Assembly: GCA_003344405.1 (NCBI GenBank)
Contig: NOWV01000005.1
Span: 62,001-126,000, forward strand
Direction of reading: 5' to 3'
DNA length: 64,000 bases
From: Trichoplax sp. H2
Lineage: Eukaryota > Placozoa > Uniplacotomia > Trichoplacea
In this document: in pieces, positions 13,340 through 24,365 of the stretch
How the letters are laid out: every line of letters starts with the position of its first letter
Position numbering within the stretch: position 1 is the first letter of the stretch
Translations under genes and position numbers: made by a program
The notes under the pieces: model-generated
The model's database searches: none
What the model was told of the DNA's origin: nothing
What the model saw: only the letters and a program-made list of their open reading frames with translations

Positions 13340-13550
13340 CAAATGTTAACATTCTAGTACGGTGCAGTACCCACGGTAATTAATTAGCATACTGTATCTG
13401 TGTGAGATTCCAGTACAGTACACGGGTCACAGTAATACCGTACTATACACTGTATCTGTTCCATACTATAGCCTATTCGTACAGTACAGTATACTGTACT
13501 GACTTGACGAATATACTGTAAACTGTACACTGTATAGTACAGTATAAATG
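13340..13550. promoter_or_regulatory. Dense CAGTAC/GTACTG palindrome cluster upstream of CCDC113
   Basis: Starting about 50 bp before the CCDC113 start codon, the sequence is crowded with CAGTACAG, GTACTATACAC and TACAGTACAGTATACTGTAC, all built from the 5-mer CAGTA or its complement TACTG. The run could fold into hairpins. It is a candidate core-promoter or boundary element for the CCDC113/SNRPD1 pair; the function is inferred only from position. Confidence 0.45.
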
Positions 13551-13912
13551 ATGTCGAATAAAATGGTAGAGCTCTGCAAGCGCGATGTCTATGATAATAC
13601 TAGACCTGTATTACTATTAGTATTTCATTAGGATTCTTTAGAAAGTGGATCTTCAGCCTAACTGGTATCTTGACCAGTGTTGTAGCAGTGTTCAATACAG
13701 TGCATGATAATAGCAAAGCCTCTAACTTCTATGGTATTGTGACTCTTTTGCTTCCTTACAAAAGTAATGTCAGCAGTGGCAATGATTTTACATTGAATTA
13801 CTATCGGATTATAATTTGAATAGTGACATCCTTTTTGCTAGCATACTGCATTGAGTGCTAATGACTGAGTGCACCACCATAACCTTACTTTCGCAGTACA
13901 GCACTGTATATC

Positions 13913-14330
13913 GAGCCAATGCAAGTAAAAGTAATGCTACTACGTGCTCGATTTACCCTAGGAAGTAGACCTGGTATACTGAGCCAATGCAAGTAAAAGT
14001 AATGTCACTACCTGCTCGATTTACCCTAGGAAGTAGACCCCGTATCGCAGTACAGCACTGTATACCGAGCCAATGCAAGTAAAAGTAATATCACTACCTG
14101 CTCGATTTACCCTAGGAAGTAGACCTGGTATACCGAGCCAATGCAAGTAAAAGTAATAATATCACTACCTGCTCCATTTACCCTAGGAAGTAGACCTGGT
14201 ATACCGAGCCAATGCAAGTAAAAGTAATAATGTCACTACCTGCTCCATTTACCCTAGGAAGAAGACCTGGTATACCGAGCCAATGCAAGTAAAAGTAATG
14301 TCACTACCTGCCCGATTTACCCTAGCAAGT
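13913..14330. repeat. Tandem array, six copies of a ~68 bp unit
   Basis: The block GAGCCAATGCAAGTAAAAGT starts at 13913, 13981, 14067, 14135, 14206 and 14277. Each copy continues through CACTACCTGCTC, ATTTACCCTAGGAAGTAGAC and CTGGTATACC. Spacings are 68, 86, 68, 71 and 71; the 86 bp unit holds an extra CGCAGTACAGCACTGTATAC, also present just before copy 1. Copies differ at only a few positions. It lies between the start codons of CCDC113 and SNRPD1. Unlike a CRISPR array it has no unique spacers. Confidence 0.9.
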
Positions 14331-14339
14331 ACAATAAAT

Positions 14340-14500
14340 CGGCCATCAGCCATGCGCAGCGTATACAGTCCAGTACAGTGTACAGTGTACAGCATTGAGC
14401 AAAACGACTGTACTGCAATGTACTGTCAGGTTCTTACAGTACATTGTATTGTACTAACCGATCTACAATCCGTGTTTACAGTACATAGTATCCAATGGAC
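14340..14500. promoter_or_regulatory. CAGTAC/GTACTG cluster upstream of SNRPD1
   Basis: CCAGTACAGTGTACAGTGTA, GTACTGCAATGTACTGTC, TACAGTACATTGTATTGTAC and TTTACAGTACATAG occur in 130 bp, ending about 140 bp before the SNRPD1 start codon. It matches the clusters found upstream of other genes here. Function inferred. Confidence 0.42.
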
Positions 14501-14628
14501 GCTCTTCATTCTCCTTTTTGAATCTTGATCTTCCATCCTAAGCTTCCTAGCTGACGTATGTAAGTTGGGTCGGCGGGAGCTGTGAAAAAAATTAATTGGC
14601 AGCCAATCCATAGTCAATCGGAGACATC

Positions 14629-16534
14629 ATGAAGCTTGTAAGGTCAGTATCTTGTATAGGTTATCTATTACAACAGGTGAAAGGATAATCAAAAGTAATT
14701 TTAGGATAAAAGAGATGATTTAGCTGGTAAATAAGGCTTCCTTGGCAGCCAAGGTTTCATGTCGCCATCTCAACCACAACTTGCAATCATGGATGAATAC
14801 TCATCCTTGCTCTTCTTGATCATTGTAGGTTTCTAATGAAAATTAATCATGAAACAGTAACAATAGAGTTAAAGAATGGGACTGTGGTTCATGGTACTGT
14901 TTGGGGTAAGTTATGGCTTGATTGTACAGCTTTTGATTCGGCGCTTTTGTACGACTGTAATCCTTCCAAGTCTTGCTTCGCTTGATACTTTCCATTCTGC
15001 ATACTTTTCCTGCTTTTCCTATCCAATACTTGCAATAGGATAGCTTGCATACATCGATAGGACAGATGTTACCTAGTTAACGTTCACTACATAATCAGTA
15101 TACAGAGACAGAGAGTCGAAGAGACTTGTATTGCACAAGGATTGATCATGCAACAGTATAAATACAATTAGCCATCAAGTTGCAATCATCATTGAAAAAT
15201 TCCACTACAGTAGTAATAGAAACAGTGGTGAAAGGTAGGCAAACTTTAGTGCTCTAATTATAGTCGTCTTACCATGGGGTTAGAATGTCAATGGATAATT
15301 TCATTCATTGTCATTATAGAAACTGTGATTACATATAGGCTTGGACTACTACAAAGAAACCTTTTATTTTACTCAATTTCTTTCCGATAAGTCTATGATG
15401 CAGACTTGGATTAATGTTTTCGTCCTTTAGGATTGATAATTGGAATGGTATAGTCAGTATCGCATAGATAGAATGCAAAATAAACTCAATACAGTAGCTT
15501 CAGTATTGAAACTTTTAGCTAATTGTACAGCTCTGGCTGTATGACAAATTAACATCAATCGTCATTATCATATGTAGGCATGATGAAGAAAAACTGTATA
15601 TTATACCTGTATTGACTTGATATAGAGAGTGGATGAATTATGAGTAAACTAGGAGCTTAAACAATTGAACATTTTTATATTGATAGGTGTAGATATGAGC
15701 ATGAATACGCATTTGAAGAGCGTTAAAATGACCGTCAAGAATCGCGAACCCGTAACTTTAGATACTCTTGCTATCCGTGGCAACAATATTCGTTATTTTA
15801 TTCTACCTGATAATTTAGCACTGGATCAGTTACTTGTCGACGATTCACCAAAAATGAAAGCAAAGAAAAGAGCAGAGAGTAAAATAGCAAATTCATATTA
15901 TATAGCATTCTATTACCGGTGGCAATGGACTATAAATGTCATTGTATCATTCATTTATTATTACAAATTTTTCAATTTCTTTGTAAATGCAGAGCTGTAC
16001 AAATACAGAATACTTGTACTGTTTTCTTAATCTTATACTACTAAATATTGATCAACATCGTGCAAGAAATCATGCATACAAGAAATACTTTAGAAATTCT
16101 CTACCTTATTTTAATTAAATACATTATGTGTAATGATAAAAGCTGGATCCCCATATTTTGTAGTCCATTCTACAGTAGCTATAGGTTAGCCACATTTGTA
16201 TTCATTTTTATAACTTCAATGAATTTAATGCTATATAATACAACTTGTAGTACCAGTCAATTGTAATAGTCAAAACGTTCTAAAAAGGATTCCATATTGT
16301 CAAGTGAAAATTATGTACTGTACAAGCATAAGCATTTACTGCAAAGGAATGATCAATTATTGTGTATATCTGTTACGGCTAATAGAAAGAGAGAGAATGA
16401 CTAAATTTTTTTTCCTATTTTTAGTTACTATGAGTCGAGGTCGAGGCCGCGGTAGAGGCGGACCAGGAGTTGGAGGTGGAGGTCGCGGTAGAGGCCGCGG
16501 CGGACGTGGTGGAAAATTCGGCGGTCGGCGCTGA
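14629..16534 (+). CDS. SNRPD1: Small nuclear ribonucleoprotein Sm D1 (SNRPD1), 4 coding exons
   Basis: SmD1 is one of the seven Sm proteins that form the ring on U1, U2, U4 and U5 snRNAs. Coding exons: 14629-14642, 14829-14905, 15687-15878, 16425-16534, giving 130 aa (human 119). The first coding exon holds only 14 nt, MKLV plus two bases. [18 protein letters not shown] is the Sm1 motif; [18 protein letters not shown] and [13 protein letters not shown] cover the rest of Sm1 and Sm2. The last exon is almost entirely an RG/GGRG tail ending GGKFGGRR, the region that is symmetrically dimethylated on arginine in animals. A 781 bp second intron and 546 bp third intron hold no gene seen. It is divergent from CCDC113. 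Confidence 0.97.
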
Positions 16535-18357
16535 AACGATTGGTCATAATTTATTGGTGCTATGTACAGCAATATACCTATACGACTCTTTTTCATCTGT
16601 GCATTGTATTTCCAAATTCCTTACCATGGACACTAGAGATATATTCTAAGAAATGGCAACTGTTGAAGCTGTCGTGATATCACTATTAAATAGATTGAAG
16701 TAAATAACTTCTGGTTGTATATGTTTATTCCTGCTTCTTCACTTCTGTTAGGTGATGATGATATCGAAATAGACGGCTGATTAACTATTTCGTGAGTGTG
16801 GCAGTAATTCCGCTTATAGACAGCACTATCTCATCCATCTGTCTGTTATCATTAACATTTTGATTGCATTCTCACTTGTAAACTAACACTACTAGTTGTT
16901 ATTGTGAAATGCTTGTAGACTGATGATAGATACATTCATCATCACAGAGTCACACCAGAGATAAACAACGAAGACGATGTAGCGGTTACCAACCATTTCT
17001 TCTCTTCTTATCTACTATTTTTTTCTCAGTTTTTCCTAACTAGCCCTACTTAGTTGTGTGTCGACCTTGTATTATAACCTTTTGATGCTAGAAATCCAGT
17101 AATAAATTTATGAGCTATACCTTTAAACTGCGTATTGATTTTCATGTCTACTTGAAGCCATTTAAAGAGTGAAACGGAAATAGTTCTCCCATGAACCATG
17201 TTAAACTCTTGATAACATTTAAAAGCTTTATTATGATACTACATTCATGATGCTGGTTAACAGTATTATTTACTGTTATGTAGACAGATAGTGGCTGTGG
17301 TACTTTTATGCCATAAATGCTTATTGTGAAATCGTGCTTCCTACACATTCATAGCAAAGGTTATAGGCAGATTTTACATAAGGTTATTAAGGATATTCAT
17401 GCCATCTCCTGCAGGTGCATATTTGCTACATATACGAGTTGCACGTATATGCACTTATAACCTTAGTTACTACAGTATTGCCATAGGTTTAAACTATATT
17501 TCTAGATAAAATCTACTGTATTAAACAATTACTGTTGTACGATCTTAGTCATCTACCTCTCAGTATGCTATACAGTACTGTAGCCTAAATAATTATACGA
17601 GCTTCTCATACTTGTTTCCTTTAGCTTCTATACAAGTGTAAAAGTAACCCCGAAATTAATTATTACATTGAGGATAATATGATAATGCTTACATCTCTAA
17701 CTAGATTATTCATACAGTACATGATTTACTGTAAATCTCACTCGCATTCTTACAGGTAATAAATGTTGGAGAGTTCATTATAATCATAAACGTCTAAAAC
17801 CCTCCAGATTTTAGTTGTCCATATTTCAGCGATACTACACATGTAGGTAAGGTAAATTGTCTATATATAAAGTTAATTTATTCCAGATTAATGCGTATAA
17901 CTGCGCTTGCATCTTCAACTTGATTATTTATTCATATACATAAGACTTAAATCACACTTTTATTGGCAACAAAAAAGTACTAGTAGGCCATTATAGCGAC
18001 GCTCTATAGGTAGGTGAGATTGTGCACATTTCAATATTAAGGACGTGTACTATATACGAATCATATCGAAATTATAGAGCTGTGCTTTAAATTTATCCCG
18101 TGATATACTTTACTTTAAAAATAAATAAAAGGTCCAAGCTGTCTAGCCAATTTTAAAATTATATCAGCTAATGAACATACGGTCAATGGGACAGTTTTAT
18201 TCAAATATCGTTATCTACACTTTTAAGTAAGTATATATTATATAATTCAATTTAAATAATTAAGAGTTGTTGCAATCTAGAGAGCAATTATCATAACAAT
18301 ATTTTATTCCTTATAAGAGACCCATCACATTATTCAGTTATTGATTAATTTAGTGAA
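16535..18357. other. Convergent intergenic region after SNRPD1
   Basis: No gene is supported between the 3' ends of SNRPD1 and the first ACOT8 copy. A short ATG frame near 16653 followed by a GTAAAT and a downstream TTAG acceptor was tried as a two-exon gene but hits a stop at the junction. One isolated CAGTACTG occurs near 17573. Confidence 0.5.
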
Positions 18358-19281
18358 CTATAATCGGCTGGGGTGATCTTTAATAACCCCTCTTAATACT
18401 CCTTCCTGTGCTACAGTAACAGCTAATCGGCCATCTTGTGTAAAAAGCTTTCCAAATACTAGAGCCCTTCCATTATTGGCTTTTGGACTTTCAAGTTCAT
18501 ACAACATCCATTCATCAGCACGGAAAGGTAAATGAAACCACATGGAATGATCGAGTGACGACGCGAAATTAACACGAAATTTAGGATGGGGTAATCTAGC
18601 CGTTTGTAGCAGACTGTAATCTGAGGCATATCCTGCGATACATTGATGTAATTTCTCAAATCCGGGTCCAATTTTATCAACGGTTTTAATCCATACCAAT
18701 TGGTAAGGGGCCTTACTTTCAAAATCAGGATCGAAAAAGCCTATACGTTTCCGATCGCAAGGGCGGATATCTAAGGGGATTTCTGAAGCAATTGCTTTCT
18801 CGATTGCTGAACGATTCCGGTCACCTCTAACTCCACGTTCAAGATAACCTTGTAGCCTTTCCTTCGTTGTGGGTAAGCTTTCAGGATCAGGTGCATTTGG
18901 CATATCATTTTGATGTTCAATGACACTTTTTTCAAATTTACTAAACGATATTTGGCTAGTATAAATAGTTAAACCTCGTTGGATTGCATAAACATTTCTT
19001 GAGCAATATGAACGACCATTTCGAGTGCGTTCTACTTTATAGATAACAGGAATGGAAGGATCGCCATGGCGAAGAAAATACGAATGTAACGAATGAGGTG
19101 AAAATTGTTCATCAACTGTTTTACTAGCAGCTACTAGAGCTTGTCCAATTACTTGGCCACCATAAATACGTTGTGTAAATGGAGGTTGCCATGATGTAGT
19201 AGCCCGAAATAGGTCAACATCGAGCTCTTCTAATTCTAACGTATCGAATAAAAGGGCAGCTTTATCGTTAGTAGAAGACAT
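18358..19281 (-). CDS. ACOT8: Acyl-CoA thioesterase 8-like, peroxisomal, copy 1 of 4
   Basis: It is predicted to hydrolyse acyl-CoA esters to free acid and CoA inside peroxisomes. A single exon gives 307 aa from ATGTCTTCT; the human protein has 319 aa. The frame extends 15 codons upstream to a TTG, but the ATG aligned with the other copies is preferred. Two TesB-type hotdog domains are present: YGGQVIGQALVAA in the first, and GYASDY, SLDHSMWFH and AQEG in the second. These give the family catalytic triad as Asp221, Ser242 and Gln292. The protein ends in Ser-Arg-Leu, a type 1 peroxisomal targeting signal. It is the most diverged copy; for instance it reads SWQPPFTQ where copies 2-4 share LWCP/LWYP. 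Intronless, like the other copies. Confidence 0.93.
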   Translation of the reverse strand: MSSTNDKAALLFDTLELEELDVDLFRATTSWQPPFTQRIYGGQVIGQALVAASKTVDEQFSPHSLHSYFLRHGDPSIPVIYKVERTRNGRSYCSRNVYAIQRGLTIYTSQISFSKFEKSVIEHQNDMPNAPDPESLPTTKERLQGYLERGVRGDRNRSAIEKAIASEIPLDIRPCDRKRIGFFDPDFESKAPYQLVWIKTVDKIGPGFEKLHQCIAGYASDYSLLQTARLPHPKFRVNFASSLDHSMWFHLPFRADEWMLYELESPKANNGRALVFGKLFTQDGRLAVTVAQEGVLRGVIKDHPSRL

Positions 19282-21506
19282 AGCCAAGATTGATGCAAAG
19301 ATTCTACAATTTTTCACCCTTATCAATAATTTTCAATATCCAGAAGAGCTTATCGAACAAGAGCTAGTCCTAACTTAGTAATTTCAAGCGATTCTTTCTT
19401 CATCTACATATATCAATATTAGATCTTGCAATACTGTAGTTCGTAAACAGCTGATCTGGAGGTCATTGGTCACCTGGTTCATCGCCGTACTAATCTAGTA
19501 CTTTAGCGTTTAGTCATGGTCACGCGGTTCTATACTGGAGTTCTGTATGAGCACGCAATGTGCTATACGGAACAGTATAGTCTAGAATATTAAATCCCAA
19601 TATTGGCCTTGTAATTTTCTTACTCACAATTACTTCCATAGACTACTAGATATACCATCTAGTAAGTGCATCGAGTAGTCCTGTTATAAATGCATCTCGC
19701 AATAACGATCTTGGTCAAATGGTATATTCTAAAAGGCTTTTTATTACAAGATTTTAACTATAGTAGAGCAATAATTAATTACTACAAGAATCTAGTCTAA
19801 CATCGAAAGTATTCCGAGCTCAACGCGAAATGAAGCCTCTTCTCCTCCGTGGGCTCGTCTCTCCAGTTCTTCTAAATATTTCGTTCAATCCATTTAGGAC
19901 AACTTGATTAATCTCCAATCAGACATGAGCCATCAAACAAAATACTTTTCTCTAATAGTACATCATTATCTTCTACAATCTAAATCATTCTACTGAAGAT
20001 GTCTCTACTCTTCTATTAACGTCTAGCCTCTTTCTCCAAAGGGCACCTTAACCACTACAGTGTTTCTAGCTGCATCAATCTTGTACCATAATTACTCAAC
20101 TGGCTACTATTCGTCATCAATAGTTTTTAATATAGTAGTTAGCAATCATCTAATATTAGCTTCACGATGATCCTTCCTTCGTTAGTTCTGATAAACATTT
20201 CGTTCAATCCATTCATGACAACTTGATTAATCTCCAATCAGACATGAGCCATCAAACAGAATACTTTTCTCTAATAGTACATCACTATTTTCTACTATTT
20301 ATGATCAATCTAACACAACGGCTAGGTATTCTCTTTATTATCTATATTACACACTGCATAAGCATCCAACAGGTTAAATGTCGTTCCCAGATTTCATAGA
20401 AGATTGCAGCGAAGAATGAATACACCTATGTAGTCGTATTGATGCCCATGTTTATCAAAAATATCTCAATCTTTGCGATTGAGATATAGAGTTAGAGACT
20501 TTTATATTAGTAGGTAAACCTGCCTGCCTTTAATAAAAATAATGTGCCGTCATAAAATGGTTATCAAATTTTTTGATTATCGACGTCTTAGTATAGTAAA
20601 ACAGCATACATAAGCTGATGACAATAGTTAACATGGAGTATCGGTATTATTAAAAGTATGACATAATAAAAGTGATGATTATACTGTAATATCTTACAGT
20701 ATTCAAAAATGTAATTGATATAAATAATATTATCAAAATATATTTAAAGATACTAATATTAAATACGGTAGAACAAACTGAAAGTGTGCAAAGAAAATCG
20801 TAATTACAGTAGCTGTCTAAGCTTACTTAGCCAGTTGTTGTAGTAATCTTTATATCAAAGAGTAGAATCAATTCAAGACTACTTCGTAGTCTATGATTAA
20901 CCACTGTACAACTGTATATCGAGTGTTTCTTAATCATAACGAGAGATTATTCCTTTTTATAATTTAAGCCATATTGTAAGCAGACAATAAAACAGCTACC
21001 TACTCTTTAATCAAAGATATACAGCATGTAAATTTATAGCATTTCACTTATATTTATCAAATACTCAAATTATTTAGCTCTACTGTACTATAGATCCGTA
21101 TAAAGATTGAAATTATCCTAAAGATTATCAATCACCGAACTAACAAAAATTTATAATTAACAGTAGCACATAGGTAAATACTTTAGGTACGTTGAATTAA
21201 GACGCGAATTTCTGAGCTATTAAATCGAGTCTATATCTTTTAAGTGCAAATACTTATTTTAATAAATTAAAAATACATATAAATGATCGTCTAGTAGGAT
21301 AATTGTATAAAAGATTATTCGTTTTTCTCTGCATTTTATACATTGATATTGCAAATTAAGAAATTTGTAAGAACTTTTTTCATTTCTTATGATCAGTGTA
21401 ATGATGATAATTGTAGTAGACAATTAGATGCGTTGTGATATCGTAGCTTATTTAAATTATGCCATGACGAGTTTACCATAACATTTGCTAATCAATAATA
21501 AAAAGA
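19282..21506. other. Spacer between ACOT8 copies 1 and 2, with a ~65 bp direct repeat
   Basis: No gene is seen. A block running from TTTCGTTCAATCCATT to TCTCTAATAGTACATCA occurs twice, near 19880-19970 and 20195-20285, about 310 bp apart. The part from about 20400 to 21480 resembles the spacers after copies 2 and 3 (about 23560-24340 and 27150-28210), for example CAAATTAAGAAATTTGTAAG, so it belongs to the duplicated unit. Confidence 0.6.
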
Positions 21507-22412
21507 TTACAATCGACTGCCTCTCAATAATCCTTCTTGGGCTATGCTAACCGCTAATTGACCATCTCGTGTAAAAACTTTGCCTAATATTAGTACTCTT
21601 CCGTTATTTAATTTTGGACTTTGTATTTCATGCAACAGCCACTCATCAGCACGTACAGGTAAATGGAACCACATGGAATGATCCAGTGTTGATGCCATAG
21701 TAAATTGAAAGTTAGCGTGAGGTAATGTAGCTGTATAGAGTATTTTACAATCGGAAGCATATCCTATGATAGGCGAGTGTAAATTTTTCAATTCAGGTCC
21801 TATTTTATCGATGCCTCTAAACCATAATAATTGGTAAGGAGGATCGTTTTGATGACTAGGATATTCGATGATGTCTATCCGCTGTTGCTTACAGCGACGA
21901 TAATCTATAGGGATTGGTGAAGCAAGTGTTTTCTTAATTAAGAGACGATTATTATCATTCGTTTCCAGTTCAAGCTTTCGTCGTAATCTTTCTTCATTCG
22001 TAGGTAAGGTTTCAGGATCGGGCGCATTGGGCATATTAGCTTGATGTTCGATTACAGTTTCTTCGAATTTACAAAATGATATTTGGCTTGAGTAAATGGT
22101 TAAACCTTGTTGGATAGCATAAACATTTCTACAGCAGTATGAATGGCCGTTCCTGATACGTTCTACTTTATATAGGATAGGAATGGAAGGATCGCCAGCT
22201 CGAAGAAAATACGAATGTAGCGAATGAGGTGAAAATTGTTCATCAACTGTTTTACTAGCAGCTACTAGAGCTTGTCCTATCACTTGACCACCGTATATAC
22301 GTTGTGAAATTGGAGGGCACCATAATGTATTACCTCGGAAAATATCAACATCGATCTCTTCTAAATCTAATGTACCAAGTAAGATGGAAGCTTTATCCTT
22401 GATTGAAGACAT
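21507..22412 (-). CDS. ACOT8: Acyl-CoA thioesterase 8-like, peroxisomal, copy 2 of 4
   Basis: A single exon gives 301 aa from the ATG at 22412, with the same two hotdog domains as copy 1: YGGQVIGQALVAASKT, GYASD, a TLDHSMWFH version of the catalytic motif (Thr in place of Ser, as in bacterial TesB) and AQEG. The C-terminus reads LLRGSRL. Compared with copy 3 it lacks 21 nt in frame just before the end, yet keeps the Ser-Arg-Leu peroxisomal signal. It shares long DNA identity with copies 3 and 4. Predicted active; nothing is broken. Confidence 0.92.
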   Translation of the reverse strand: MSSIKDKASILLGTLDLEEIDVDIFRGNTLWCPPISQRIYGGQVIGQALVAASKTVDEQFSPHSLHSYFLRAGDPSIPILYKVERIRNGHSYCCRNVYAIQQGLTIYSSQISFCKFEETVIEHQANMPNAPDPETLPTNEERLRRKLELETNDNNRLLIKKTLASPIPIDYRRCKQQRIDIIEYPSHQNDPPYQLLWFRGIDKIGPELKNLHSPIIGYASDCKILYTATLPHANFQFTMASTLDHSMWFHLPVRADEWLLHEIQSPKLNNGRVLILGKVFTRDGQLAVSIAQEGLLRGSRL

Positions 22413-24365
22413 GGCTATATCGTCAAATTTGCATTACCATCATCAAAGACTGCATAAGAATAATGCGTAAGAACTTCTTAAACTATGACTAACAAGGATT
22501 GAGCAACCTTGGTTAATCTTAAGATAGATGAATTTTCCCTACATTCATTGATTAATTTGCTAGCAGAGCTGGTCGTTAAGCTCGGTAGCCATGCAATCTG
22601 TGGCATAGCTGGACTGTAATAGACTAGAATAAGGTATGAATGGTAATGCAGTGTATACGTAAGCAGACTACTTCAACTGTATCTTAGAATATAGTATTCA
22701 GTATCAAGTAGTACAGCATACCACGATAAAATCAATTAAGTATCAAGAATATTGAAGGACCTCTCTGCAAGTGGATATATATATATATAAGTTAATAGCA
22801 AAATACCTAATCCCTTGGGTATTTTGCAAAATGCCTTACATATTGTAGTGTATTTAGAATATACTGTAACTATATTCTACTCTTAAATATAGACATGTTG
22901 TATTGCTCTTATATTTAGACAGATCTACAGTCCGCTTACTCTACATTCATATATAGACTACTGTATTTAGTTATTACGNNNNNNNNNNNNNNNNNNNNTT
23001 CATTGATTAATTTGCTAGCAGAGCTGGTCGTTAAGCTCGGTAGCCATGCAATCTGTGGCACAGCTGGACTGTAATAGACTAGAATAAGGTATGAATGGTA
23101 ATGCAGTGTATACGTAAGCAGACTACTTAAACTGTATCTTAGAATATAGTATTCAGTATCAAGTAGTACAGCATACCACGATAAAATCAATTAAGTATCA
23201 AGAATATTGAAGGACCTCTCTGCAAGTGTATATATATAAGTTAATAGCAAAATACCTAATCCCTTGGGTATTTTGCAAAATGCCTTACATATATATATAT
23301 ATATATAAGTATTATTTCTTCAGCTATTGGATTTGGTGGATTATTCATTAAGATCTGATATTTGCTAGTATCGCCGTCGTCTAGTCATGTAGCGAATTAG
23401 CTACAGATGCGGCTATGATTCCATTCTAAAATACTATAGACTAGAATTATTTATTAGGACCTATCAATCTTAATGTCGATAGTTATTTATTTATTATCTC
23501 TCTGTAGACGTATATAATTATATTTAGTTGCCATATCTTTCATTTCCGACATCATTTCTGAAAGCATTAAATATCGTTCCCAGATTTCATAGCAGATTGT
23601 AGAGAAGAATGAGTAAGCCTTTGTAGTCGTATTGATGCCCATATTTACTAAAAATATCCAATCCTTGCAATTGTGATATAGGGTTAGAAACTTTTAAATG
23701 CGATGTAAATCGACATGGCTTTGATAAAATATCGTACCGTCGTAACTTGGTTATCGATATCTTAGTAGAACACCACATATATATAAGCTGATGATAATAA
23801 CTAACATGCAGTTCGGCGTTGTTAAAAGTATGGTATAACAAAAAGTGATGATTATACTGTGATAATTTTATACTACAGTATTGGAAAATGTGATAATATA
23901 AATAATAATATCAAGATAGATTCAAAGATACTAATATTCGATGACAACAAGAGATTATTTCCTTTACCATTTAAGCCATGATATGAATAGACAATAAAAC
24001 AGCTTACTCTTTAACTAGGTAAATACTTAGGTACGTTGAATCAAGACGTCAATTTCTGAGCTATTAAATCGAATCTGTATCTTCCAAGTATAAATACTTA
24101 TTCTAGTAAAAGCTATCTAGTAAATTGAAAACAGTTATAAATGGTCGTCTAGTAGGACAATAAAATAAAAAATGATTCCTTTTCATTGCACTTTATACAT
24201 TGATAATGCAAATTAAGAAATTTGTAAGAACTTTTTTCATTTCTTATGATTGGTATAATGATGATCATTGGAATGGACACAATTAGACATGTTATGATAT
24301 CGTAGCTTATTTAAATTATGCGATGACGAGTTTACGATAGCATTTACTAACTAAGAAGAAGAAGA
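22413..24365. repeat. Spacer between ACOT8 copies 2 and 3, with near-identical blocks flanking an assembly gap
   Basis: About 22544-22833 and 22999-23286 are almost identical, sharing GCTAGCAGAGCTGGTCGTTA, GTATGAATGGTAATGCAGTG and CCTAATCCCTTGGGTATTTT. They sit on both sides of the N run, so one may be a mis-assembled second allele. Diverged relatives lie upstream of copies 3 (about 25405) and 4 (about 29278). From about 23560 onward the spacer matches the one after copy 3. No gene is seen. Confidence 0.75.
22979..22998. other. Assembly gap (20 N)
   Basis: A run of about 20 ambiguous bases. Sequence on either side is a near-identical ~280 bp block, so the true length and copy number here are unknown. 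Confidence 0.98.

Noticed and set aside
13913-14330. Possible CRISPR array
   Set aside because: Units are contiguous, ~68 bp, with no unique spacers, and the genome is an animal's.
16357-16596. Proline/arginine-rich open frame on the minus strand
   Set aside because: It is the antisense shadow of the RG-rich tail of SNRPD1, whose codons read as Pro/Arg on the other strand.
16653-16790. Two-exon mini-gene MATVEAVVISLLNRLK plus a short acidic ending
   Set aside because: The only usable donor gives a stop codon at the junction; no family match.
18459-18722. 87-codon frame overlapping ACOT8 copy 1
   Set aside because: A shifted-frame shadow of the thioesterase gene.
22936-23190. Minus-strand open frame across the gap
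   Set aside because: It runs through undefined bases and matches spacer repeats, not a protein.
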